Assembly (NCBI GenBank): GCA_947254385.1 | Contig: CAMYCP010000045.1 | Coordinates: 1 to 8,686, forward strand | Length of the DNA: 8,686 nucleotides | From: an uncultured Filifactor sp. | GTDB lineage: Bacteria > Bacillota > Clostridia > Peptostreptococcales > Filifactoraceae | Direction of reading: 5' to 3' | Shown here: positions 1 to 5,814 of the stretch, piece after piece | Numbering within the stretch: position 1 is the stretch's first letter | How the letters are laid out: each line of letters starts with the position of its first letter | The notes under the pieces: model-generated | Told to the model about the DNA's origin: nothing | The model's database searches: none | What the model saw: only the letters and a program-made list of their open reading frames with translations | Translations under genes and position numbers: made by a program

Positions 1-40
1 CCGTTAAGTCTTTTTAAAAAATGATTTTTATAAACACAAT

Positions 41-1762
41 CTAATAGCTGAATTCTTCCGCTAATTCGGTTTTTTGAATTAAATTTTTATATACTTTTGA
101 CGTTTCTTTAAGTTCTTTATGTGTTCCTGTTTTTTCGACCGTTCCTTCATCGAGGACGACAATTTTGTCCACATTTTCAATAGATTTCATTCTATGGGAA
201 ATAATTATGACGGTCTTATCCTTAATCAGTTTGTTTAGGCTGTCTTGTATTTTCTTTTCGTTATCGACGTCGAGACTTGCTGAGATTTCATCGAGAATCA
301 GTATCGGGGCGTCTTTTAAGAATGCTCTGGCAATAGACAGTCTTTGTCGTTCTCCGCCTGAAAGCTCCGCACCGTTTTCACCGACTTTCGTATCAAAACC
401 GTCAGGCAATTTTTCTATAAAGTCCATGCAGTTGGCAAGTTTTGCCGCTTTTTTCACTTCTTCGTCCGTCGCACTTTCCCTTCCGAGACGTATGTTTTCT
501 AAAATGCTTGTATTAAATAAAGTGACGTCTTGAAAAACGATGGAGATATTTTTAAATAAGGAATCCGTAGCTATATTTTTAATATCTTTTCCATCTATAA
601 GGACGCTGCCTTTATCATAGTCGTATAACCTTGATATCAGCCTTAATATGGAAGTTTTGCCCGAACCGGACGAGCCTACAAGCGCCGTAACTTCACCCTG
701 TTTAGCCGTAAAACTTACATTCTTTAAAACTTTTGTATCTTCGTCATATGCAAAGGCTACATTTTTAAATTCGATATCGTAATGATTAAATCTTGTACTT
801 TTTCCCTCTTGAACGGTGGCGCCTTTAAGGTCCTTAATTCGTTTAACCGCAGGTTCAATGTAGAACATTTCGAGTGTTCCTTCTTTTGAGATGTCAAAAA
901 GTTCTTTGACCTTAATCGCTCCGACAATATAGCCGATAAGATATAACAGGCTTATTTCGCCTTGGATAAGCAGGTTAATTCCCACGGCTATTACTACGGC
1001 AACGCTGATGTAAGAAAAAAGTGTGGATATACCTAAAACCGCCATTGAATTTAATTCAACCCTGAAATGGATTTTTTCACTTTCTTCCATTTTTCTATAT
1101 AAGGATTTCTTTACTTTTTCAGACTGATTAAAACTGCTGATTTCCTGTTGTAATTCTATAGTCTCCTGAAACATCTCCGAGTTGTCCCGTAATACATTAA
1201 AGTATTTGCTGTATGAAGACACTTCTTTTTTCTTTGCCAGAGGTAGAACCGCAAAACTTAAAAGTGTCGGAATGATTGCGGAAAGTCCGAGTTTCCAATT
1301 ACCGATAAACATCATAAGCCCCATAAGCGGGAAAAATAACCACATCCCCATTACCTTAGGCACGGAATGACTCATAGCGTGTTCAATCGTTTCCACATCC
1401 GACATAATCGTTTGTGATAAATCGGACAGATTATGCTTGGAAAAGTAAGCAATCGGAAGCTCCGCCAAATTTTCCGCAATTTCTTTTCTTAAAGTTGCCG
1501 ATTCTTTGTATGTCGCATTAAAAAGGCTTACATATTCATTTGATAAAAGAACATACATTACGGCTAAACTTAATAAAGAGATGGATATATATTGCCAAGT
1601 CCCCGTAACATTACCTAAAATCAGCTGATTTGAAAGCGCCATTAAAATAAGCATCGGAGCTAAATTTATAAGATATGTCAAAAAACAAAACCAAGTCGCT
1701 TTTGTTAAATTCTTTGCACCTTGATTTGATAAGGCATAACGTTTCTTATAATAATTCTTCAT
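41..1762 (-). CDS. ABC transporter half-exporter, membrane domain fused to ATPase (second subunit)
   Basis: Half-size ABC transporter of 573 residues: an N-terminal six-helix membrane domain (hydrophobic stretches near 22-45, 56-76, 137-177 and 241-287) and a C-terminal nucleotide-binding domain. All ATPase motifs are present: Walker A GSSGSGKT at 363-370, Q-loop Gln411, signature LSGGE 467-471, Walker B ILILDE 487-492 with catalytic Glu492, and the H-loop His523. Length is normal for the family. The start was set at ATG 1762 because GGAGGG lies 6 bases before it; the in-frame ATG at 1780 would put that site inside the gene. It overlaps the upstream ABC gene by 17 bases, so the two are probably co-translated and form a heterodimer in the cytoplasmic membrane. 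The TetR gene in the same operon suggests drug or toxic-metabolite export. YbtPQ/IrtAB-like siderophore uptake shares this architecture and cannot be excluded; the substrate is unknown. Confidence 0.93.
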   Translation of the reverse strand: MKNYYKKRYALSNQGAKNLTKATWFCFLTYLINLAPMLILMALSNQLILGNVTGTWQYISISLLSLAVMYVLLSNEYVSLFNATYKESATLRKEIAENLAELPIAYFSKHNLSDLSQTIMSDVETIEHAMSHSVPKVMGMWLFFPLMGLMMFIGNWKLGLSAIIPTLLSFAVLPLAKKKEVSSYSKYFNVLRDNSEMFQETIELQQEISSFNQSEKVKKSLYRKMEESEKIHFRVELNSMAVLGISTLFSYISVAVVIAVGINLLIQGEISLLYLIGYIVGAIKVKELFDISKEGTLEMFYIEPAVKRIKDLKGATVQEGKSTRFNHYDIEFKNVAFAYDEDTKVLKNVSFTAKQGEVTALVGSSGSGKTSILRLISRLYDYDKGSVLIDGKDIKNIATDSLFKNISIVFQDVTLFNTSILENIRLGRESATDEEVKKAAKLANCMDFIEKLPDGFDTKVGENGAELSGGERQRLSIARAFLKDAPILILDEISASLDVDNEKKIQDSLNKLIKDKTVIIISHRMKSIENVDKIVVLDEGTVEKTGTHKELKETSKVYKNLIQKTELAEEFSY

Positions 1763-3500
1763 TTGACACCCTCCAATCATTTGCAGTTTTATATAATTTT
1801 ACGAGTCTGCCGTATAAGCCTTGTCTTTCTCTTAATGTACTGTTGTCTCCTTTTTCCACAACTTTTCCATTTTCCAGCACAAGTATTTCATCGACATTTG
1901 TGATGCTCGTCATTCTATGCGCAATCATGATTACTGTCTTATCTTTCATAAGATTTTTGAAGGCTTTTTGCAGTTCATATTCATTATCCGCATCAATAGA
2001 AGCACTTGCCTCATCCATAACGACAATTTGAGATTTTTTTAAAATCGCTCTTGCAATCGCAATCCTTTGTTTCTCTCCGCCCGACAGATAAACTCCTTTT
2101 GTACCGATTACGGTATTTTCTTTATCCTTAAACTTTGAAATAATCTCATCACAACCTGCAAGACTCATCGCCTTCATAACTTCTTTTCTGTCGGCTTTTT
2201 CATCCGCCAAAGCGACATTTTCATATATGGTCTTTTTAAACAGTTTGCTGTCTTGGAAAACAAAGGCGATATTTTTTATAATCGCTTTTTTTGTATATTC
2301 TTCAAGCGGATAGCCGCCTATTTTAATTGCACCGCCGTCCACCTTGTAAAATCCCGACAAAAGTTTTGCTATTGTAGACTTGCCTGAACCTGAATGTCCG
2401 ACCAGTGCATAAGTCTTTCCTTCCGGTAAAGAAAAAGATAAATTTTCTAAAACTTTATTTTCCCCGTAAGAAAAACTCACATTGTCAAATTCAATATTAA
2501 AGTTTTCAAAATGTTCTCTCTTACCGTAGGAAAGTTTATCTTCCTGCATCTTATTATAAAGTTTTTCCAAATTATCTACCGCATAATTTGCCGTAAATAT
2601 GTTTTGTCCTGCCCACATGATTTTCATAAAAGAAACCATCATAACACCGCTTAAAAAGAAAATCATAATTAGTTCCACAGCCGCCATTTTCGGATTGCTT
2701 AAATCGGACAAAAAGAAACTTAACGGAATTGTAATGATAGAAATAAGTCCCAAAAATATCAGCTGATAAATTATATAAGGTTTTTTACATGAAAGTGTAT
2801 AGTTATAGGCGTATTTGGAATAATTCATAATCGCTTCATGGAGTGCCTTAAACGATTTAAGTTTGCTGCCGAAAATTTTTACTACCTGTATACCTCTTAT
2901 ATATTCAACCGTTTCGGAACTTAATTTTCCCAGAGAATCTTGGTACAATTTCATAAACTCGCCGTTACCCATCATACCTTTTAAGATAAGTCCGCTCACG
3001 ATGGACAGAGTAGTAATAACGAAACCTACACGCAAACTGATAACAAATGATAATACAAGGGCAAAAATCGGAACTAAAAACGCCTGCATATTATCCGGCA
3101 ACATATGTGCAACCGCCGTATGCGTTTTTGCGGCGTTATCATCTATTGTTTTTCTTATATATCCGGACGAGTTTAAATCGAAAAAACGAAAACTTGCATC
3201 AGTCAAACCGTCGATTCCTCTTTTTCTTAAATTCGTCTCCAGTCTGAAAGCCAGCTTATGCGATGCAAGCCCCGACAAAAGATAAAGCACGGCACTTAAA
3301 GTTAGATAAATAACAATTTTTATCGAGTGTTCGCTTGCATTCTCAAAATTGTTTTTTACTACCACATCCTTAAAAAACAGGTATATGTAGTAGTACCCAT
3401 ACACCATAATAAAAGCTGATATGCCGGATATTATAATTGCCAAATATCCACTCAGCTTTTCATCCGGCACATAGGAAAATAATTTTTTATAGACCTTCAT
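1746..3500 (-). CDS. ABC transporter half-exporter, membrane domain fused to ATPase (first subunit)
   Basis: Half-size ABC transporter of 584 residues, partner of the gene that follows it. Hydrophobic segments near 17-43, 61-80, 136-177, 241-265 and 273-298 form the membrane domain. The ATPase domain (about 335-570) has Walker A GHSGSGKS 368-375, Gln416 of the Q-loop, signature LSGGE 472-476, Walker B ending in Asp496-Glu497, and His528 of the H-loop. Both subunits keep the catalytic glutamate, so neither ATP site looks degenerate, unlike many asymmetric heterodimeric exporters. The start at 3500 is preferred over in-frame ATGs at 3524 and 3518 because AAAGGAG lies 7 bases upstream of it. It overlaps the TetR gene by 14 bases. 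The role is inferred to be efflux across the cytoplasmic membrane under control of the adjacent repressor. Siderophore-type import by a YbtPQ-like pair is the alternative; the substrate cannot be read from the sequence. Confidence 0.93.
   Translation of the reverse strand: MKVYKKLFSYVPDEKLSGYLAIIISGISAFIMVYGYYYIYLFFKDVVVKNNFENASEHSIKIVIYLTLSAVLYLLSGLASHKLAFRLETNLRKRGIDGLTDASFRFFDLNSSGYIRKTIDDNAAKTHTAVAHMLPDNMQAFLVPIFALVLSFVISLRVGFVITTLSIVSGLILKGMMGNGEFMKLYQDSLGKLSSETVEYIRGIQVVKIFGSKLKSFKALHEAIMNYSKYAYNYTLSCKKPYIIYQLIFLGLISIITIPLSFFLSDLSNPKMAAVELIMIFFLSGVMMVSFMKIMWAGQNIFTANYAVDNLEKLYNKMQEDKLSYGKREHFENFNIEFDNVSFSYGENKVLENLSFSLPEGKTYALVGHSGSGKSTIAKLLSGFYKVDGGAIKIGGYPLEEYTKKAIIKNIAFVFQDSKLFKKTIYENVALADEKADRKEVMKAMSLAGCDEIISKFKDKENTVIGTKGVYLSGGEKQRIAIARAILKKSQIVVMDEASASIDADNEYELQKAFKNLMKDKTVIMIAHRMTSITNVDEILVLENGKVVEKGDNSTLRERQGLYGRLVKLYKTANDWRVSNEELL
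1769..1774 (-). promoter_or_regulatory. Ribosome binding site deciding the start of the downstream ABC gene
   Basis: GGAGGG on the minus strand, 6 bases before ATG 1762 and inside the last codons of the upstream ABC gene. It supports 1762 rather than the in-frame ATG at 1780 as the start, and suggests translational coupling. Confidence 0.8.
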
Positions 3501-4095
3501 TTTTCGGCTCCTTTCCATTTTCAAATATTAAAATAATCATCTTTTTTAAAAGTTTTTTATTTTTTCTGAAATTTTCTCTTGCTCCCAAAATATCGGACGC
3601 CACGATAATTGCATTCATAAAATCGGTAATGAACTGAAAAGTATCCTGATTATATATCCAAGGCGGAACATCATCAAATATCATTTTAAAACTTTCCTTC
3701 GTCTGTTCCTGCAATTCTACCATAAGGTTACTAAGCTCGGGATTTCTTTTCTTTGCAATCAAAAACTCAATATACAAAGGCATATAAGGATTGTCGTCAA
3801 TCATCTTATCGACAAGTTCTCCTACCATAAAGTCGACATTTTTAATTTGCTTTTCTTTGCTCAAGTGTTCTTTTATGATTTTATTTCTATACTCAATGCC
3901 GAAAATCATAATGTCCTTAAAAATTTCCACCACACTTTTGTAATAGTGATAAACTCCCCCCTTAGAAAGAGATGTTCCGGCAATAATTTCTTCCATGGTC
4001 GTCTTTTCCAAACCTTTTTCCAAGATTACCTCAGTTGCCGAATCCATAATTTCTTTTTTTCTTTCTTCTTCACTTAATCTCTTTATAGCACACAT
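3487..4095 (-). CDS. TetR/AcrR-family transcriptional repressor
   Basis: A 202-residue protein with the TetR layout: an N-terminal helix-turn-helix (about 10-56, with the recognition region TSLSKGGVYHYYKS at 41-54) and a variable all-helical ligand-binding and dimerisation domain. The length is typical. The start at 4095 is supported by AAAAGGAG 7 bases upstream. It is the first gene of a three-gene operon with two ABC half-transporters, overlapping the next gene by 14 bases. Repressors of this family usually bind a palindrome at their own promoter and release it when they bind the substrate or inducer of the pump. A perfect palindrome lies directly upstream of this gene at the predicted transcription start. 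The family call is very safe; the inducer is unknown. The domain after residue 60 gives no clue that I recognise about ligand type. Confidence 0.93.
   Translation of the reverse strand: MCAIKRLSEEERKKEIMDSATEVILEKGLEKTTMEEIIAGTSLSKGGVYHYYKSVVEIFKDIMIFGIEYRNKIIKEHLSKEKQIKNVDFMVGELVDKMIDDNPYMPLYIEFLIAKKRNPELSNLMVELQEQTKESFKMIFDDVPPWIYNQDTFQFITDFMNAIIVASDILGARENFRKNKKLLKKMIILIFENGKEPKNEGL
3508..3514 (-). promoter_or_regulatory. Ribosome binding site deciding the start of the first ABC gene
   Basis: AAAGGAG on the minus strand, 7 bases before ATG 3500 and inside the last codons of the TetR gene. The ATGs at 3524 and 3518 lie upstream of it and have no comparable site, so the start was moved to 3500. 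Confidence 0.78.
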
Positions 4096-4114
4096 AGTTC
4101 ATCTCCTTTTTATA

Positions 4115-4134
4115 TACCGACGATATCGTCGATA
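4115..4134. promoter_or_regulatory. Palindromic operator candidate at the TetR-ABC transcription start
   Basis: CGACGATATCGTCG (4118-4131) is a perfect 14-bp palindrome. It extends to 4115-4134 with one mismatched pair. It is GC-richer than its surroundings, overlaps the predicted start of transcription and ends just before the ribosome binding site. This is where a TetR-family autorepressor usually binds. Binding by this particular repressor is inferred. Confidence 0.68.
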
Positions 4135-4140
4135 ACAATT

Positions 4141-4169
4141 ATTATACATCAGTTAGTCATATCTAACAA
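4141..4169 (-). promoter_or_regulatory. Sigma70-type promoter of the TetR-ABC operon
   Basis: On the minus strand, TTGTTA (4169-4164) and TATAAT (4146-4141) are separated by 17 bases, with AT-rich DNA upstream. Transcription would start near 4134, leaving a leader of about 40 bases that contains the TetR ribosome binding site. The -10 is a perfect match and the -35 matches four of six positions. Confidence 0.75.
4152..4167. promoter_or_regulatory. Second dyad between -35 and -10 of the TetR-ABC promoter
   Basis: GTTAG (4152-4156) and CTAAC (4163-4167) form an inverted repeat separated by 6 bases. It fills most of the spacer and touches the -35. The half-sites are unrelated to those of the palindrome at 4118-4131, so it may bind a different regulator or be fortuitous. 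Confidence 0.35.
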
Positions 4170-4205
4170 GAGTTTTTTGAAAATTTTTATCATTAATTTT
4201 TTGCC

Positions 4206-4236
4206 AAAAAAAACAAGCGTAATTAACTACGCTTGT
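4206..4236 (-). terminator. Rho-independent terminator of the acetyltransferase gene
   Basis: ACAAGCGTA (4213-4221) and TACGCTTGT (4228-4236) form a perfect 9-bp stem with a 6-base loop. On the minus strand the stem is followed by an uninterrupted run of T (from 4213 down to 4206). The right arm lies in the last sense codons of the acetyltransferase and the loop contains its stop codon. A shorter T-run on the plus-strand side could give weak bidirectional function. It insulates the TetR-ABC operon downstream. Confidence 0.85.
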
Positions 4237-4798
4237 AGATTTTTTCGTTAAAATATTCTTCAGCCAATAAACTGTAGACGGAAGTATCGACAATTCCTTT
4301 ATTGCTCCAATCGGATTTTCTTAAAGTACCTTCAAAAGTTAATCCGCTTTTCAGCATTACTTTTCCGGAATTTGTATTATTAGGATCATGCCTGGCTTCA
4401 ATTCTTTGAACCTTTACTTTCTCAAACAGAAAAGGAATAATCCCTTTAAACGCCTCACTTGTAATTCCTTTGTGCCACCATTTACTTCCGATTGCATAAC
4501 CTATTTCTACAGTATCCGTTTTTTCATTCATTTTAACAACGGAAATTGAGCCTATAGGCTCAGATATCTCTTTCAGTTCAATAGCCCATTGATAAAAATT
4601 TTTGTCTTTATAACCTCTTATCCAATCTACTATAACACTTTGAGTAACGGTTTCATCTTCATGTGGCGGCCATTTCAAAAATTCAGTTACTTTTTCATCA
4701 TTCGTATAGTTTTTAAAAGAGAAGTATATATCATTCTTCTTAAACGGTCTAAGCAACAGGCGTTCAGTTTCAATTACAACCGTTCCTTTATGTTTCAT
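4223..4798 (-). CDS. GNAT-family N-acetyltransferase, RimJ/RimL type
   Basis: Cytoplasmic acetyltransferase of 191 residues that would transfer an acetyl group from acetyl-CoA to an amine. The N-terminal pattern ETERLLLRPF (10-19) is the hallmark of the RimJ/RimL (Acetyltransf_3) branch. Motif A is at about 98-118, EIGYAIGSKWWHKGITSEA, where the WHKGIT turn binds the CoA pyrophosphate. Later come QRIEARHDPNNTNSGKVMLKSG (131-152) and GTLRKS (157-162), again typical of this branch, whose members acetylate ribosomal protein N-termini, small amines or antibiotics. The length is full. The start at ATG 4798 is chosen because GAGGTG lies 6 bases before it; the in-frame GTG at 4807 forms part of that site. 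It is a monocistronic unit ended by its own terminator and points towards the TetR-ABC operon. The substrate is unknown. Confidence 0.9.
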   Translation of the reverse strand: MKHKGTVVIETERLLLRPFKKNDIYFSFKNYTNDEKVTEFLKWPPHEDETVTQSVIVDWIRGYKDKNFYQWAIELKEISEPIGSISVVKMNEKTDTVEIGYAIGSKWWHKGITSEAFKGIIPFLFEKVKVQRIEARHDPNNTNSGKVMLKSGLTFEGTLRKSDWSNKGIVDTSVYSLLAEEYFNEKIYKRS

Positions 4799-4804
4799 AA
4801 AATT

Positions 4805-4810
4805 CACCTC
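4805..4810 (-). promoter_or_regulatory. Ribosome binding site of the acetyltransferase
   Basis: GAGGTG on the minus strand, 6 bases before ATG 4798. An in-frame GTG at 4807-4805 lies within it and has no site of its own, so it is not the likely start. Confidence 0.65.
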
Positions 4811-4843
4811 ATTAAAACAGATAATTTTTCAATATAACCTTGT

Positions 4844-4876
4844 ATAATACATTTTTTAAAGTGCCGGCAGTGTCAA
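4844..4876 (-). promoter_or_regulatory. Weak candidate promoter of the acetyltransferase
   Basis: On the minus strand there is a perfect -35 hexamer TTGACA (4876-4871) and a -10-like TATTAT (4849-4844), but the spacer is 21 bases, longer than the usual 16-18. An 8-bp palindrome TGCCGGCA (4862-4869) lies between them. The real -10 may be another AT-rich hexamer nearby. Confidence 0.3.
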
Positions 4877-4919
4877 GTCTTTTGTGTAAACTCTTTTTAA
4901 GTTCCCGTAAAATTAAATT

Positions 4920-5052
4920 GCGGTTATTTTCGATAAAAATTCCATTATAACTACTAATGCGGGTAGTTGTTATATGAAATAAATTTTGCTACCATGTATA
5001 TAACAGATGAATATGAATTATTGTAGCAAAAAATTTGTGTTTTGATAACCGC
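4920..5052. other. Nested inverted repeats, possible structured RNA or small repeat element
   Basis: This gene-free block has an outer 8-bp perfect stem, GCGGTTAT (4920-4927) with ATAACCGC (5045-5052). It encloses two hairpins: 4947-4954 with 4963-4970 (8 bp, one G-U pair, 8-base loop), and 4981-4992 with 5023-5036 (12 bp with a 2-base bulge, core TTTTGCTAC/GTAGCAAAA, 30-base loop). Together they draw a three-way junction. There is no T-run after the outer stem on either strand, so it is not a simple terminator. I recognise no known riboswitch core in it, and I see no clear target-site duplication for a small transposable element. Confidence 0.4.
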
Positions 5053-5091
5053 TAAAAAATCTGTTCTTGGAAAATAAAATATTGATTTTAC

Positions 5092-5104
5092 AATGTTTAA
5101 CATT
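5092..5104. repeat. 13-base palindrome in the AT-rich spacer upstream of the rightward genes
   Basis: AATGTT and AACATT flank a single central T. It lies about 160 bases before the first plus-strand gene, in a very AT-rich region (5053-5217) where I see nothing else. It could be a regulator site, but short palindromes arise easily in such DNA. Confidence 0.25.
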
Positions 5105-5217
5105 CTATTTTTTAAAATTTTATAGATTTTATTTTTAAAGATAGAGAAACTGTATTAAAAAATCTGAATTTTTAAGTATGTAGATGTTAATTTTTTTATG
5201 ATGATTTTATATTAAAA

Positions 5218-5245
5218 TTTACAAAGTTTTCTATAACAGTATAAT
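5218..5245 (+). promoter_or_regulatory. Candidate sigma70 promoter of the DUF6935-like gene and its partner
   Basis: TTTACA (5218-5223, five of six matches) and TATAAT (5240-5245, perfect) are separated by 16 bases. The predicted start near 5252 falls at the AGGAGG ribosome binding site (5253-5258), giving an unusually short leader. The hexamers are good but the geometry is tight, so a promoter further upstream is possible. Confidence 0.5.
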
Positions 5246-5264
5246 TTTATTTAGGAGGTATAAA

Positions 5265-5771
5265 ATGAACGGTAACACATCTCAAACTTTTGTTTTTCAA
5301 ATTGTACCGAACAGTGTGGAACAGATTTCCATGCTACCCGAATCCGATTTGAATTCGCCTTTTAAATCGGCGGCGCTTGCAATGCTGGTACTTTTGGAAT
5401 ATGAAAACAATCCCGAAAATTGTTTTAAAATGATGGATTTTTTAAGAGGACCGGATCCTTTGTCCGCCTATGCCAAAAGTTTTATTAAGGATAGACTCAA
5501 AGGTAAGGGTTATAAGGTAAAATCATTTTTTAACGGCTCCAGCGTAGAAAACAACTATACTCCAACTATGCCTTATACTATAACCGTGTTCTCAACCCCA
5601 TACTCTTTTCCCGATTCTAACTGGGCGACACTGTACGTTAAAAGTTCGGGCGCCGATTCTTCAAGACCGATAAAACTTCGCCATAAACCGTCCACAAATC
5701 AATGGTTCGTAAATGACATTCAGGCGCTTAGCGATATTCGTACTCCGATTTGCGATGATCCTTGGGCGTAA
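5265..5771 (+). CDS. Uncharacterised cytoplasmic protein, DUF6935-like
   Basis: A 168-residue protein with no signal peptide or membrane segment. AGGAGG 6 bases before ATG 5265 fixes the start. From memory it matches a family called DUF6935, which ends in DPWA and often sits beside SPFH proteins; I am fairly sure of the family and less so of the number. Features typical of that family are LPESDL (24-29), KSAALAMLVLLEY (34-46), FLRGPDPLSAYAKSFIKDRL (59-78), NNYTP (96-100), YSFPDSNWATLYVKSSGADS (113-132), RPIKLRHK (134-141), QWFV (146-149) and DIRTP..DDPWA (157-168). The region usually reading FLWEQ is here FVNDI, a slight divergence. No catalytic motif is apparent. The next gene starts 43 bases downstream and is probably co-transcribed; an SPFH protein lies about 1.9 kb further on. 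The function is unknown. Confidence 0.85.
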   Translation: MNGNTSQTFVFQIVPNSVEQISMLPESDLNSPFKSAALAMLVLLEYENNPENCFKMMDFLRGPDPLSAYAKSFIKDRLKGKGYKVKSFFNGSSVENNYTPTMPYTITVFSTPYSFPDSNWATLYVKSSGADSSRPIKLRHKPSTNQWFVNDIQALSDIRTPICDDPWA

Positions 5772-5814
5772 AAAACGATTTGTAATGAATTTTTCTTAAG
5801 AAAAGGAGAAATTT

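Noticed and set aside
1..40. Possible terminator for the TetR-ABC operon just after the last stop codon
   Set aside because: Only A/T-rich, weakly self-complementary sequence is visible and no GC-containing stem; the real terminator or next gene probably lies outside the window.
165..533. Plus-strand open frames inside the ABC and TetR genes (also near 1182, 1675, 2863, 3437 and 3847)
   Set aside because: They are antisense shadows of strongly supported minus-strand genes and have no ribosome binding sites or domain signals.
5202..5213. 12-base sequence TGATTTTATATT shared with 7663-7674, upstream of the SPFH gene
   Set aside because: It is almost pure A/T, its distance to the two start codons differs greatly, and such matches are expected in this composition.
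4808..5264. Remnant of an insertion sequence or transposase
   Set aside because: No transposase-like reading frame on either strand and no clear target-site duplication around the inverted repeats.
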